From Imbricaverruca yamaguchii (lineage: Eukaryota; Arthropoda; Thecostraca; Neoverrucidae): a stretch of DNA of 64,000 nucleotides. Below, piece after piece: positions 9,586-18,215 of this stretch. Under the pieces are notes generated by a model. That model worked only from the letters and a program-made list of their open reading frames with translations. It was not told the origin of the DNA and ran no database searches. Where the stretch lies: positions 384,001 to 448,000 of the forward strand of contig JAOTOL010001313.1 of the NCBI GenBank assembly GCA_034440575.1. The letters run 5' to 3'. The position numbers and the translations under genes are program-made. Position 1 is the first letter of the stretch, and the number at the start of each line of letters is the position of its first letter.

Positions 9586-10299
9586 GTTGACACGGAAGCC
9601 GACCAGCTGAATGTAGGAAAAAGTAGGAAAAGTCGTTCTGCTAGGGCCAGAGTTCATGTCACCAAAAATATCCCGGTTGTTCTTGTCGGCGATAGTATGT
9701 TTAGGATGTCTCGAGTGGAAAAACATGTAGGACTTCTCAACAAAACTGTTCGTCGTAAAGCCATCGTGGCCAGCAGTTTGCAGTTCACTTTCAGTAAGGT
9801 TTTGTCGTACCCAGGAGAATCCTGCGGGAGCGCTCGTAGTCGTATCGTAAGGGAAATGAGAAAAGTTTGCGAAGTGAACCAGGGAAAGGTAGTAGTGGCA
9901 GTAGTGTGGATCGGGGGCAATGGATTTTTTTCTAGGACAGGTGTGCAGTCTGAGGCCATGGTGCAAAAGGAGCTCTGCGAGCATCAGGAGTTAATTTCGC
10001 AACTCCTGCACCTGAACAGCAACTTGTGTATCCTGGCCTTGGGTGTGCTCCCCCGCCCTTCTCTAGGAGATAACAACAAATTTGTAAGACTAGTTAATGA
10101 CAACATGCAAGAGCAGGTTAATGCCATGGCTAGGGATACAGGAAAGCGCGTGATTTTTCATGATATGCTTACGCATTTTAGTAGGCATCCTGAGCTTTTC
10201 GCACGTGATGGCGTTCATCTGGCCGATGAAGGGATCATACAAGTTTTCGAGAGGATCGCGCAGTTGTACATTTCGGAGATCCCAGTCCGGTTCGCATGA
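9586..10299 (+). CDS. SGNH/GDSL-type esterase-like coding exon
   Basis: An open frame of 237 codons begins right after a pyrimidine-rich acceptor (CTCTTTCGCAG, ending 9585) and stops at 10297-10299. A basic stretch (GKSRKSRSARARVH) precedes VVLVGDSMFRMS, the SGNH block I with nucleophile Ser. Then come GESCGSARSRI (block II-like Gly), VVWIGGNGFF (block III Asn) and RDGVHLADEG (block V Asp-x-x-His). All four SGNH residues are present, so the fold could be catalytically competent. Such domains are known in ORF1 of CR1/L2-group LINEs and also in cellular hydrolases. No reverse transcriptase follows within 5 kb in this orientation, and the sequence differs clearly from the CR1-like ORF1 esterases at 29.1 and 61.2 kb. 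It could be a host exon or an orphan LINE ORF1. If the acceptor is not used, the first ATG is at 9688 (inside the GDSM motif), which would break block I, so I favour the spliced start. Confidence 0.65.
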   Translation, partial: VDTEADQLNVGKSRKSRSARARVHVTKNIPVVLVGDSMFRMSRVEKHVGLLNKTVRRKAIVASSLQFTFSKVLSYPGESCGSARSRIVREMRKVCEVNQGKVVVAVVWIGGNGFFSRTGVQSEAMVQKELCEHQELISQLLHLNSNLCILALGVLPRPSLGDNNKFVRLVNDNMQEQVNAMARDTGKRVIFHDMLTHFSRHPELFARDGVHLADEGIIQVFERIAQLYISEIPVRFA

Positions 10300-11237
10300 A
10301 AACTTTTTTCAGGGATGATTAGATAAGTGAGTAGAGGAACTTGGTCTGGAAGCGCGTTTGTGTTGGCGAATTGTTTGCAATAGGCATGCAATCTTTGTGA
10401 AATGTCTGTTTTAGGTCGGCATGACAACGATGTTGTGGAGTTGATTATAACGAATTGTGTGTATGTACCTGGCATTGGATTCAGTACCTTCCTTTTGGTA
10501 TGTGATGCTGATGAGAGTGCCCTGTGCATACATTTACTTTATGTAAGGCTAGAGGGTGTTGGCTTGCTTTAAGCCACGATATGGCAAATAGTGCCGAATC
10601 GAAAACACCCACGTTTACATGCGGTCGGAGATTTAAGTTATCTCCGTGTTAGTTTAAACGTGGTTTGTTGTACCACAGGCTAAATTTATGGGGGCGGCCT
10701 GCGAGTGGCAACTAACGACTCGCAGTGGGATTCCTCCTCGCGGAGCCCCCGGGGAGATACGCAGTCGTCTCGTGAGTATTTGTTCCTTTTGTGTGCCGGG
10801 AGCACATTTCCGGATTGTTAAGATTGTTTCGCGATATTCAACTGTGAACACTGAAAGGTATCCCATACTGAAGATAATTTAAGTGCGCCAATACAATTCG
10901 TATTCAATTAAAGCCCCGGAGGTTTCGATATCACATGGAAATCAGTGCCGTCATGTCTGCTGTACATTGTCGCGATTTTCAGCAGTGCCGCCCCATTTGC
11001 GTCTGCTCGAAATATATGTCCCCTCAACCAAAGCTGTTCATTTTGTTTGAGGAGTCCCTATGATTGTCATCTCATGTTTGTTTTCACAAAAGAGACGTCT
11101 GCGTATCTTGCTAAACTTATCCCATTCTTTGTCGTGTCAGCTACTTGGTTCACCTTACAAGTCATGCAATGCGCTGGCGTCTGGTTGAAATGGAATGTGT
11201 TTATACATTTTCGTGTCGATGGTTTTGTGTGGTGTTT
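10300..11237. other. Unassigned sequence after the esterase exon
   Basis: TTTTTTCAG directly follows the esterase stop and could be another acceptor. Part of this stretch (about 10974-11060) is similar to 16558-16625. Open frames on both strands at 10654-10882 overlap each other and have no known motif. Confidence 0.45.
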
Positions 11238-11435
11238 CACACCTGTATGCGAGGACGAGTAGTCTAGGGGTAGCCCATCTCACAATCGAAAGAGTGGGGG
11301 TTCAAGTCTCACCTGTCGCTGCTATTCTTCTGCGACCAATAAAGATTAAATAAAGATCAGCTGGAAAGATTGGTGACCCTACATGACACAACGGTCGACG
11401 TGTCGTGAAATCCAACAACCACCACACTTGTATGC
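11238..11435 (+). mobile_element. tRNA-Met-like SINE (type A), copy 1, with 13-bp TSD
   Basis: The element spans 11251-11422, flanked by CACACCTGTATGC (11238-11250) and CACACTTGTATGC (11423-11435), one mismatch. The head has GAGTAGTCTAGGGGTAG (A-box region), CATCTCACAATC (a Met-like anticodon arm with CAC where CAT would be) and GGGGGTTCAAGTCTCACC (B box). The tail contains GAAAGATTGGTGACCCTAC and ACGGTCGACGTGTCGTGAAA, as in the copies at 11.9 and 13.4 kb. Confidence 0.85.
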
Positions 11436-11870
11436 ATTGTACTGGCATTGCAATGTTATCCGTGTGGTGTGTATCGCACGTTAAACGGTGCTATGAACTG
11501 CCGAAAACAGTGTCTATTGAAACTTGGCATGCATAAATGCAATTATTTTGCACTTAAATAATATTTCGAAAATGTCAACACCAAATGTTTTCGTTCCGAC
11601 CAGCAGTGTTAGGCACCAGCACTACATATATGCATATGTGCACACGTGTACAAAGACACAGTCAGAGGTAGAAGCTAGAATACGTCCAGCATTGCCATAC
11701 ACACCAAAATATTGGAATTTGATGGTAACACTAATATTTGTATGTCCATCCTAACGGTTACCCAATGCTGGTATTCACTCCCAGAAAGTGAAGAGGGCAG
11801 CATGTTGGTTTTTAGGAAGCGAAAGTTAGTTGTTTGGGTGAAGGGTCAAATCGTCTGCGTTGGTCACACA
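11436..11870. other. Unassigned sequence between two SINEs
   Basis: No recognisable gene or repeat. Confidence 0.5.
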
Positions 11871-12065
11871 ACGCCCGATGCGGGGACGAGTAGCCTAGGG
11901 ATAAGTTGCTCGTGTCACAGTTGAAAGGTTGTGGGTTCGAGTCTCACCTGTCGCTACTCTTCGCCCGCGACCGATCGGCGTGAGAGATTGGCGACGCTGC
12001 ATGACGTACGACACATCGAACGGTCGATGTGTCGTTGAACCAATAGCCTACCAACGACGCCCGAT
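11871..12065 (+). mobile_element. tRNA-Met-like SINE (type A), copy 2, with 9-bp TSD
   Basis: The element spans 11880-12056, flanked by ACGCCCGAT at 11871-11879 and 12057-12065. Head: GACGAGTAGCCTAGGGATAA, TGTCACAGTTGAAAGG and GTGGGTTCGAGTCTCACC. Body: CTACTCTTCGCCCGCGACC, GGCGTGAGAGATTGGCGAC and GGTCGATGTGTCGTTGAAC. It is the best preserved type A copy in the window. Confidence 0.88.
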
Positions 12066-12223
12066 ACAACATTATATGGACAGCTTGAGATGATTGGTGC
12101 CAAGTCGTACGCGTACATTCCGAATAAAGGCACATCATTCTGAGCTTACGGTGTTGCATGTCAGAGGTGTGTGAATAGCTCAGAAGTCGACATCCGAGAG
12201 AAAGTGAATAAGTTGTCCTGCAG
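12066..12223. other. Unassigned short interval
   Basis: No recognisable feature. It may contain decayed 3' sequence of the adjacent I-clade fragment. Confidence 0.4.
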
Positions 12224-12541
12224 TTACCACGCGCGAGTGGTTGCATAGGAGATAGCCGAGTAACAGCAACTGCACAACTCCACAAGGCGTATTCTATCAC
12301 CGGCCAGCAAGGAACAGGAAATTAGAATGTGACGGACTGACAGCGAAACGTGACATCGGGGTAAGTTTGGCCTGTCTTCCCCGTAGAACAGATGGCGGTG
12401 TGTTAGATGGGTGTGCCCAAGCCGAAGGCGGCAGAGCACGGCCTCGTCCCACCTCGTCCTGCGGTAGGACGAGGCCCACTCTACAAGGCGTGATTTGCTC
12501 TCTCTTAATTTTGTTGTTCGTTGTCCTGCATCGTGTCGCAA
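12224..12541 (-). pseudogene. I-clade LINE ORF2 C-terminal fragment
   Basis: The minus-strand translation contains YRRTRWDEAVLCRLRLGHTH, HRHLFYGEDRP and LSVRHILISC. These align by eye with the RNase H-distal C-terminus in the I-clade copy at 57.6-58.4 kb (IRRNEVVLCRLRIGHTF and LSVQHILVACP). This Cys/His-bearing C-terminal region is characteristic of I/Jockey-type LINE proteins. The piece is an isolated antisense remnant of about 300 bp. A later 44-bp I-LINE end inserted at its right border. Confidence 0.75.
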
Positions 12542-12607
12542 CTACGCTGACTGCATGACCACTGCAGGCGATGCGCCCCTAAACCCCAATAAACAAACTA
12601 CGCTGAC
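12540..12607 (+). mobile_element. Extremely short I-LINE insertion (44 bp) with perfect 12-bp TSD
   Basis: AACTACGCTGAC occurs at 12540-12551 and again at 12596-12607. Between them lie only 44 bases (12552-12595): TGCATGACCACTGCAGG, then GCGATGCGCCCCTAAAC and CCCAATAAACA. This is the 3' terminus of the I-clade LINE seen antisense at 57.39-57.44 kb. It is a LINE insertion truncated almost to the tail. Confidence 0.88.
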
Positions 12608-13377
12608 ATTTGTCTAAAAACAAAGATCGCGCTACAACGGTCGTAAACCCCCGCGGGGGCTGCATAGAGCGTACGGCATGGGGTTTGAACTGTTCATTTC
12701 GCTGCAGCATCCGCTACGTAGTTCCACACGATGTCATCATTGTTCGGGATCAAACAGGACAACAGCATCCCCAGCTTGAGGCAGTGATCGGGGACTCCGT
12801 ATGGCATCCTGTAAAATGGTGTCACGTGGGCTAAGCTGTTTTGGCGCTCAAAGTCCGATGAGTGAATGGGTGAGATATGGCATGCGAGGAGGGGTGGTGC
12901 TTCCGGGTACTCACGTAATCCCCACCGCACATCCCTCTCTCCCCTCCCAGTATTTCCCGTGCCTACATCCCTTTAGAGGTCCATCCAACCCTGCAACAGG
13001 CCCTCCCTGCCAGCATGCCCTGGTCTACCCGTCCGCTCAGTTTTATCGGGTACTCACGCCCACTCGGCCCGTCCCCCGGGGTTGACGGAGTCCTGGAGGC
13101 TGAGGTCCCCCGTTGCACGGTGCTAGTTGTGACGGGGGAGCAACACGCTTCTTTGGTCCCGATATCCCGGAGGGGCTGGCGAGTCCATAGGGTCCCATAC
13201 GGGCCAAGCGACTTGTCGCCTCGGGCCGGAAAAGTAAAGGTAAGGTAAGGTAAAGGTAAAAAGGCGGCCGAAGAAGTATCGTCTCCCACCCCGTTCCAAC
13301 GTAAAGAAACGTGTGATAGGCTGGGAACTGTGCTGAAGTGTGAAAAGCTTAAGGATGACGGGCTGGAAGTGGAATTC
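12608..13377. other. Unassigned GC-rich sequence with a GGTAA microsatellite
   Basis: No recognisable protein despite several overlapping open frames on both strands, as expected of GC-rich noncoding DNA. A short AGGTAAGGTAAGG microsatellite lies at 13233-13262. Confidence 0.45.
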
Positions 13378-13563
13378 AAAAATCCCGAGGAGGGAACGAG
13401 TAGCCTGTGGGTAAGTTGCTCGTCTCACAATCAAAAGGTTGTGGGTTCGAATCACCTGTCGCTACTCTTCGCCCGCGACCAATTGGCGTGAGAGATTGCC
13501 GACGCTACATGAATCAACGGTCGATGTGTCGTAAAACCGATAGCCAACCAAAAAATGCTGAGG
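13378..13563 (+). mobile_element. tRNA-Met-like SINE (type A), copy 3
   Basis: The element spans about 13391-13550. Head: AACGAGTAGCCTGTGGGTAA, GTCTCACAATCAAAAGG and GTGGGTTCGAATCACC. Body: CTACTCTTCGCCCGCGACC, GGCGTGAGAGATTGCCGAC and GGTCGATGTGTCGTAAAACC. A degenerate target duplication (AAAAATCCCGAGG at 13378-13390, AAAAATGCTGAGG at 13551-13563, 11 of 13) suggests it is older than the other copies. Confidence 0.82.
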
Positions 13564-13979
13564 ACGCAAGGAGAGCAAGGAACGCAACATAACTGACGTA
13601 CACTGTACGGAATGAACCCAACGGACGAACTATCACTACCCATTGGAGTCCAGCCCCACAACACGAAAAACTACTCAAAGGGGGTCATAAACTGTTACGA
13701 CTTGAGAGATGGTGTCTGATGCTGATATTCTGGATGGCCTGGCAGAGTGGTGAGTGATAAGGCACGACGAATTACGGTGAGGAAAGGTCAGGAAACACAA
13801 GCCATGAACAATTTCGTGCTAACATTTCGGGTAGAGGACTGTTCACATCTAGCGTAATCTTGACGCAATGTCGGAATCGACACAAAGCTAACCGACAGTT
13901 ACATACATACATACATACAGACAAAGTTGAGTTTGCTGAACTTTTCCCGCTCGGCGCACCAGCGGTTTTGACACAAGCA
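13564..13979. other. Unassigned sequence
   Basis: Only a short (CATA)n microsatellite (about 13902-13919) was recognised. Confidence 0.5.
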
Positions 13980-14755
13980 GGGGCGTCGCCACCGGGGGCA
14001 GGGGGGGCTCTGCCGTGAGACTGGGGGCGCCACCCCCCCCCCCCCCTCCATGAAATTTGAGGAGGCCCCCAGGACGAAAAGGAGGCACCCAGGATGGAAA
14101 GGAGGCCGCAGAAATCAAGAGAGTGCCAAAAATTGGCACGGAGGCCCCCAACATTGCAAAGGAGTCTCAATACGGGAAGGGAAGCCCAATAAAATGAGAG
14201 GAAGCCCTAAGCCGGAAAAGAAGCCTGTGGATATGAGATGAGGTTTCGGAGTAGGGACGTCGCTACCGGGGTGGGGGCAGCGAGGCCAATCGTCTCCACC
14301 CCTTGCCTTGAGACTTCGGGGTGGGGGGTGCCCCCTGTAATTTGAGGAGACCACTATTCGGAAAGGTTTAAAAAAAAGGGGGAGCAAGGAGCCCGACGGG
14401 ACAGAAGATGATGATGTCAAGGTGGATCCAAGATTGATAACGAGGCCCCCAGGGAACATAATCAGGTACCTATAAGAGACATAGAACAGAGATTGCGAGG
14501 AGGCACCCAGGATGAAAAGGAGGCCCCCAGGACGAAAAAGAGACCTCCAGGATGAAAAGGATGCCACCGAGACGGGCAAGAAGCCACACATGGTTACACG
14601 AGAAGGCTTCTGATGGGTGGCAAGATATTCTTAATTTGGAAAACGAGGCCCCCAAGATGGAAGAGAATGACACTACAATAGAAAATAATGACAAGAGATG
14701 TTTATCCGTACGCAAGAGGGGGCCCCAGGATGGGTCACCTCGTTTCCCAGCTTAG
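13980..14755. repeat. Degenerate ~20-bp GC-rich tandem field
   Basis: Units such as AGGCCCCCAGGACGAAAAGG recur with a 20-base period (clearest at 14060-14110 and 14497-14570) and decay between. Translation gives low-complexity LLFILGASFSSWGPPF-type strings in more than one frame, so the long minus-strand open frames here are not evidence of genes. Unit length is close to that of the arrays at 37-38 and 48-49.6 kb, although the consensus differs. Confidence 0.75.
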
Positions 14756-15199
14756 TACCCTGATGCGGGCCTTTGGAATTGAATGCATCCCATAAGAGGA
14801 GGTACCTTCCCCAACAATGGTGACGACACGGCCCTCAGATGTTGGAGAGAAGTACGGCAACTAAGAGTTACGCTAGTACTGCAGGTTCAAACTCATAAGA
14901 AAAGCGACTCAAGATAATTATATATTGCCCAGCGGACCAAGAAGCCCTTTAAGGAAACATCATTACAATCCAACTCCTTAACACTGCGTTCACCACCACC
15001 CTCGCACCCTCAATCCTCAACCACCACACTCGATCCTCCCAAACCCAAACCTACACCCAAAACGTTAGGAGACAAAGCGGCTCCACCCGGGGTGACCCTT
15101 ACGTCGCTCAGGAGAGTGGTAGCTCGACCCGGCCCATCAGCCCATGGGGTCCTCTCAGAATAGGACCGCCCCCACCATCTCAACCTCTTCCACACCTCC
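14756..15199. other. Unassigned sequence
   Basis: A C-rich, CCACCAC-containing stretch near 14990-15060 lies ahead of the I-clade LINE fragment. No gene recognised. Confidence 0.45.
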
Positions 15200-16394
15200 A
15201 CCCGATCACCGGCTTACGAGCTGCCACTGGCGTTGAGACGAGAATACCTAGGGTTACGATTCGCTCTGAAGTTACGCCAATTTCAGCATAATCCGACTTA
15301 CCATGCTGTTTTCTCTCGGCACATGACTTCCCAGAGAAGAGAAGCCGATGTTCTTCATTGTCGGATCGTACATGGACACTTCTCGACGAGAGCCAGATCA
15401 GATACCGCTGAATTATGCGACACGAATTACTCACACCCCGTTGGCAACTGGTACTACCAGAAATTGATACAACTCTATAATAAATATTGAATCGCCACAC
15501 CCCCGATCAGATGTCATGCTCCGAGTCTCTGCAGCACACATCTTCACACCAAGGATAGTCCAGAGTAGTCTTTACTGAGGGGTCAAAGGGCGACACAGGT
15601 GCTGGTTGTACATTCGTGTGTGATAATAATGATAGTGACACTTTCCGCCTACCGAACGAAGCGTTTGTATACTCATGGAACTTACTGCAATCATAAAAGC
15701 CTTGTGCTTTATCGAAATACGGGAAAAACTATTATTTGTTGTATTCACAGACTCTCTTAGCAGTCTCTCAGCATTGAGGAAGCTTTATTCATGACACTCA
15801 CTATTGCAGAATTTTCTTGTTCGACTGACCGCACTCAGAGAAACTGGCAAAACTGTAGTACTGTGTTGGATACCTAACCATGTGGGAATTGTGGTATGCA
15901 GCGGCTAAGCGAGGACTCCACGAAGCAAACATACCTGCTCTATTCCTTCCGGCCACCGACTACTACGCCATTTCTTCATCATTCACCCATCCCAAGTGGC
16001 AAACATGTGAAACATGGAACTCGGGAATAAGCGGAAAGGAACTACCGCTGTGCCCTGGATGTCGCGCGCATTTGACGGTACGTCATGTTATGTACTATTG
16101 TGGAAGCTACGATGGGGAGTGCATGCGACATTTTATGACTGCAGCCAGGTCGCTGAGATATCCAGGCATGGTCGATGATGATTCCCCAATCGTACGTAAT
16201 GATATCTCTCGCTTTATTTCAGAAATTGGATTCGAGGCTATTTAACACCAAGGTGGAATAGTTACTTCCTACTGACTTCTTAGGATGAAATGATAGCATG
16301 GCAGGATTTGAATACATATTGGCGCAATATGTTGAACGAAATGGTCGATGCGCCCTTAAGCCACAATAGCTAACTAACTAACTAACTAACTAAC
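15200..16394 (+). pseudogene. I-clade LINE 3' portion: RT-distal region, RNase H remnant, C-terminus and (CTAA)n tail
   Basis: Sense translation gives RREYLGLRFALKLRQF and NPTYHAVFSRHM (the region after the RT thumb, also in the copy at 30.45-30.9 kb). A decayed RNase H-like stretch with stops follows (about 15560-15900), then LCPGCRAHLTVRHVMYYCG (C-terminal Cys/His region) and a stop near 16243. The 3' UTR ends ATGGTCGATGCGCCCTTAAG and passes into (CTAA)n at about 16370-16394. A type B SINE begins exactly at the end of this tail. Several stops and frame changes make it a dead 5'-truncated copy; its left border is uncertain. Confidence 0.78.
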
Positions 16395-16535
16395 GATGCC
16401 CGAGCGGTTAAGGTATTGAGCTCTGAGTACCAATGGTCCCGGGCTCAACACTCGCACCAGTCGGGTCATTTCCCAATTCCGCGGCCCATCGGCGAAACGA
16501 CGTGGGCGGCGCCATTAGCCGTGAATGTGCAATAG
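16395..16535 (+). mobile_element. tRNA-Ser/Leu-type SINE (type B), copy 2
   Basis: GATGCCCGAGCGGTTAAGG, GGTCCCGGGCTCAACACT, CGCGGCCCATCGGCGAAAC and GTGGGCGGCGCCATTAGCC match the copy at 7817-7993 throughout the head and body. It starts at the last CTAA unit of the I-LINE tail. The very 5' end and the AATAAACA 3' end are missing. Confidence 0.82.
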
Positions 16536-18215
16536 TGAGTAAAGCATTTGTTATTGTGATTTTCAGCAATGCTGCCCCATGTGCTGAAATAGGCTGTTCA
16601 TCTTATTTGAAGCAGTTCCTATGCTACTTCATATGCGTCACATCGTATAGTATGGCTACAGAGTGGCCTATAGCTACGGGCCTGTCCAGTGTCCACAGCC
16701 CAGTGCCGGCCGCCGGCGCCCACTGCTCGGTCCAGCATCTGTCCAGTTAGGCGTCGCACCGTCGTACAGTTCAGATTCATTATCAGCCTGGCTGTACCCG
16801 GCACGGATCTCAGCTGCAGCCGCTCAACCTGTCGAAAAGGTTATCGGCGGGTTCTATACAGAGCCACCATTGTTTATCGCGCTATTTGCCTTTTCTACCT
16901 TACGCAATGCGTGTAGTGATTGTATTCTAACCATAAGAAATAACGTTTTTGCATGACATTTTTTTAAAGTTCAAAACCCGGTGTTCGTCCATCGCTTATG
17001 TCATTATGTCCGCGTCTGCTTCGCATCATTATGTCCGCGTCTGCTATTGTGTAAAGCGCCATATCAGTAGCGTCAAGGTCCACGCGTTTGAACTCCTGGT
17101 CCCTCTTACAGGGGCCAGATCAACCCTTACTGGCGCGGAGATCGGGAATACCCCACGGAACCTATTATCGGCCCTCGTGTTCTTGTATTACATAATTCAC
17201 ATACCACGTACGACAGTGCTCGTCCCATTTATATTACAGAAAGAGATTATATCAATAAAGGAAACAGAAAATATGACATTTGGAGAGGCCAGGGACCTCT
17301 ATGAAAGATCGCACCCTAGGTTTTCTTACTCTGCAAAAAACAATTCTACTTTATCTGGTGAATAATACATACAACCCAACAAGGCACTGGAGTTGATCTC
17401 ACAACTCACTTCGAGCTTGGAGTACGAGTCGCCGGCAGTGCAGAGGCAGCGAATACAAGGCGACAAGGAGTCCAACGCTGTCCCACCCACCACGTACAAT
17501 TGCACTGATAACCCACCATAGACCTCCCGATCAACATCGGCAAGTGGTGAGTGGATTCAGGTGCAACGGACCAAGGCCTGCCCGGTTCTCCCCACCAAAG
17601 CTCAGCCCCTTCCCATCTACCACGTCACCCATACTGAAGTCCACACCTTCCACTTCCCATCTGGCCTTCAGTCTCCCCCCAGTCCCTCCACGCACCAACT
17701 TCACTACCTCCAATTATCTCTTATCCACTTTTTCACTTTCTGAAGCCACACCGCTTCCCGTGAGGCAGACCGCTACCTCGCCCTCAACATCTGCTTGAAC
17801 ACCTCCATCGCCTTCACGAAGTACCCACCGACTGATCCATATCCATATTGGTCTGATGGAGAGCCCGATCGAAGGGCCACCAAGGGACTGATAAGGCCAT
17901 AAGGGACCAAGGGACCCCCAAGGTCAGCTACCCCATCGCCGCGACGGCGAGTGGAAGGACCGGTTACGTTAGGTAACGTGATGTGTCCTCAGCCTGCATC
18001 GCGACTCGAGCCTGGATGCAAAAATACCAGTCTTCCATCCATGCCTTTGAAAGATGCGCCCAGCCCATTCAGACCAGTCATTTAATATGAAGCATGACAA
18101 TAATCCGGCGCACGTATCCATGTTCTCCACGTCGTATACATGCTTTCCAACTTACTTATGCGATGTTGGGTATGCAATGATACATATCGATAAGAAAGGG
18201 CTAAATCATCTGCAC
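16536..18215. other. Unassigned sequence
   Basis: Positions about 16558-16625 resemble 10974-11060. The rest, including proline/threonine-coding open frames near 17.55-17.80 kb, shows no recognisable gene. Confidence 0.45.

Noticed and set aside
10654..10882. Overlapping open frames on both strands
   Set aside because: Short and mutually antisense, no recognisable protein, consistent with a GC-rich stretch free of stops by chance.
11878..11950. tRNA-Met gene
   Set aside because: Same reasoning: a SINE head, repeated at 11.25 and 13.39 kb with the same non-tRNA body, and the anticodon position reads CAC or similar instead of CAT.
14115..14591. 158-codon minus-strand frame (and overlapping 88- and 132-codon frames)
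   Set aside because: Readout of the degenerate 20-bp tandem field; several frames are open at once with the same low-complexity peptides.
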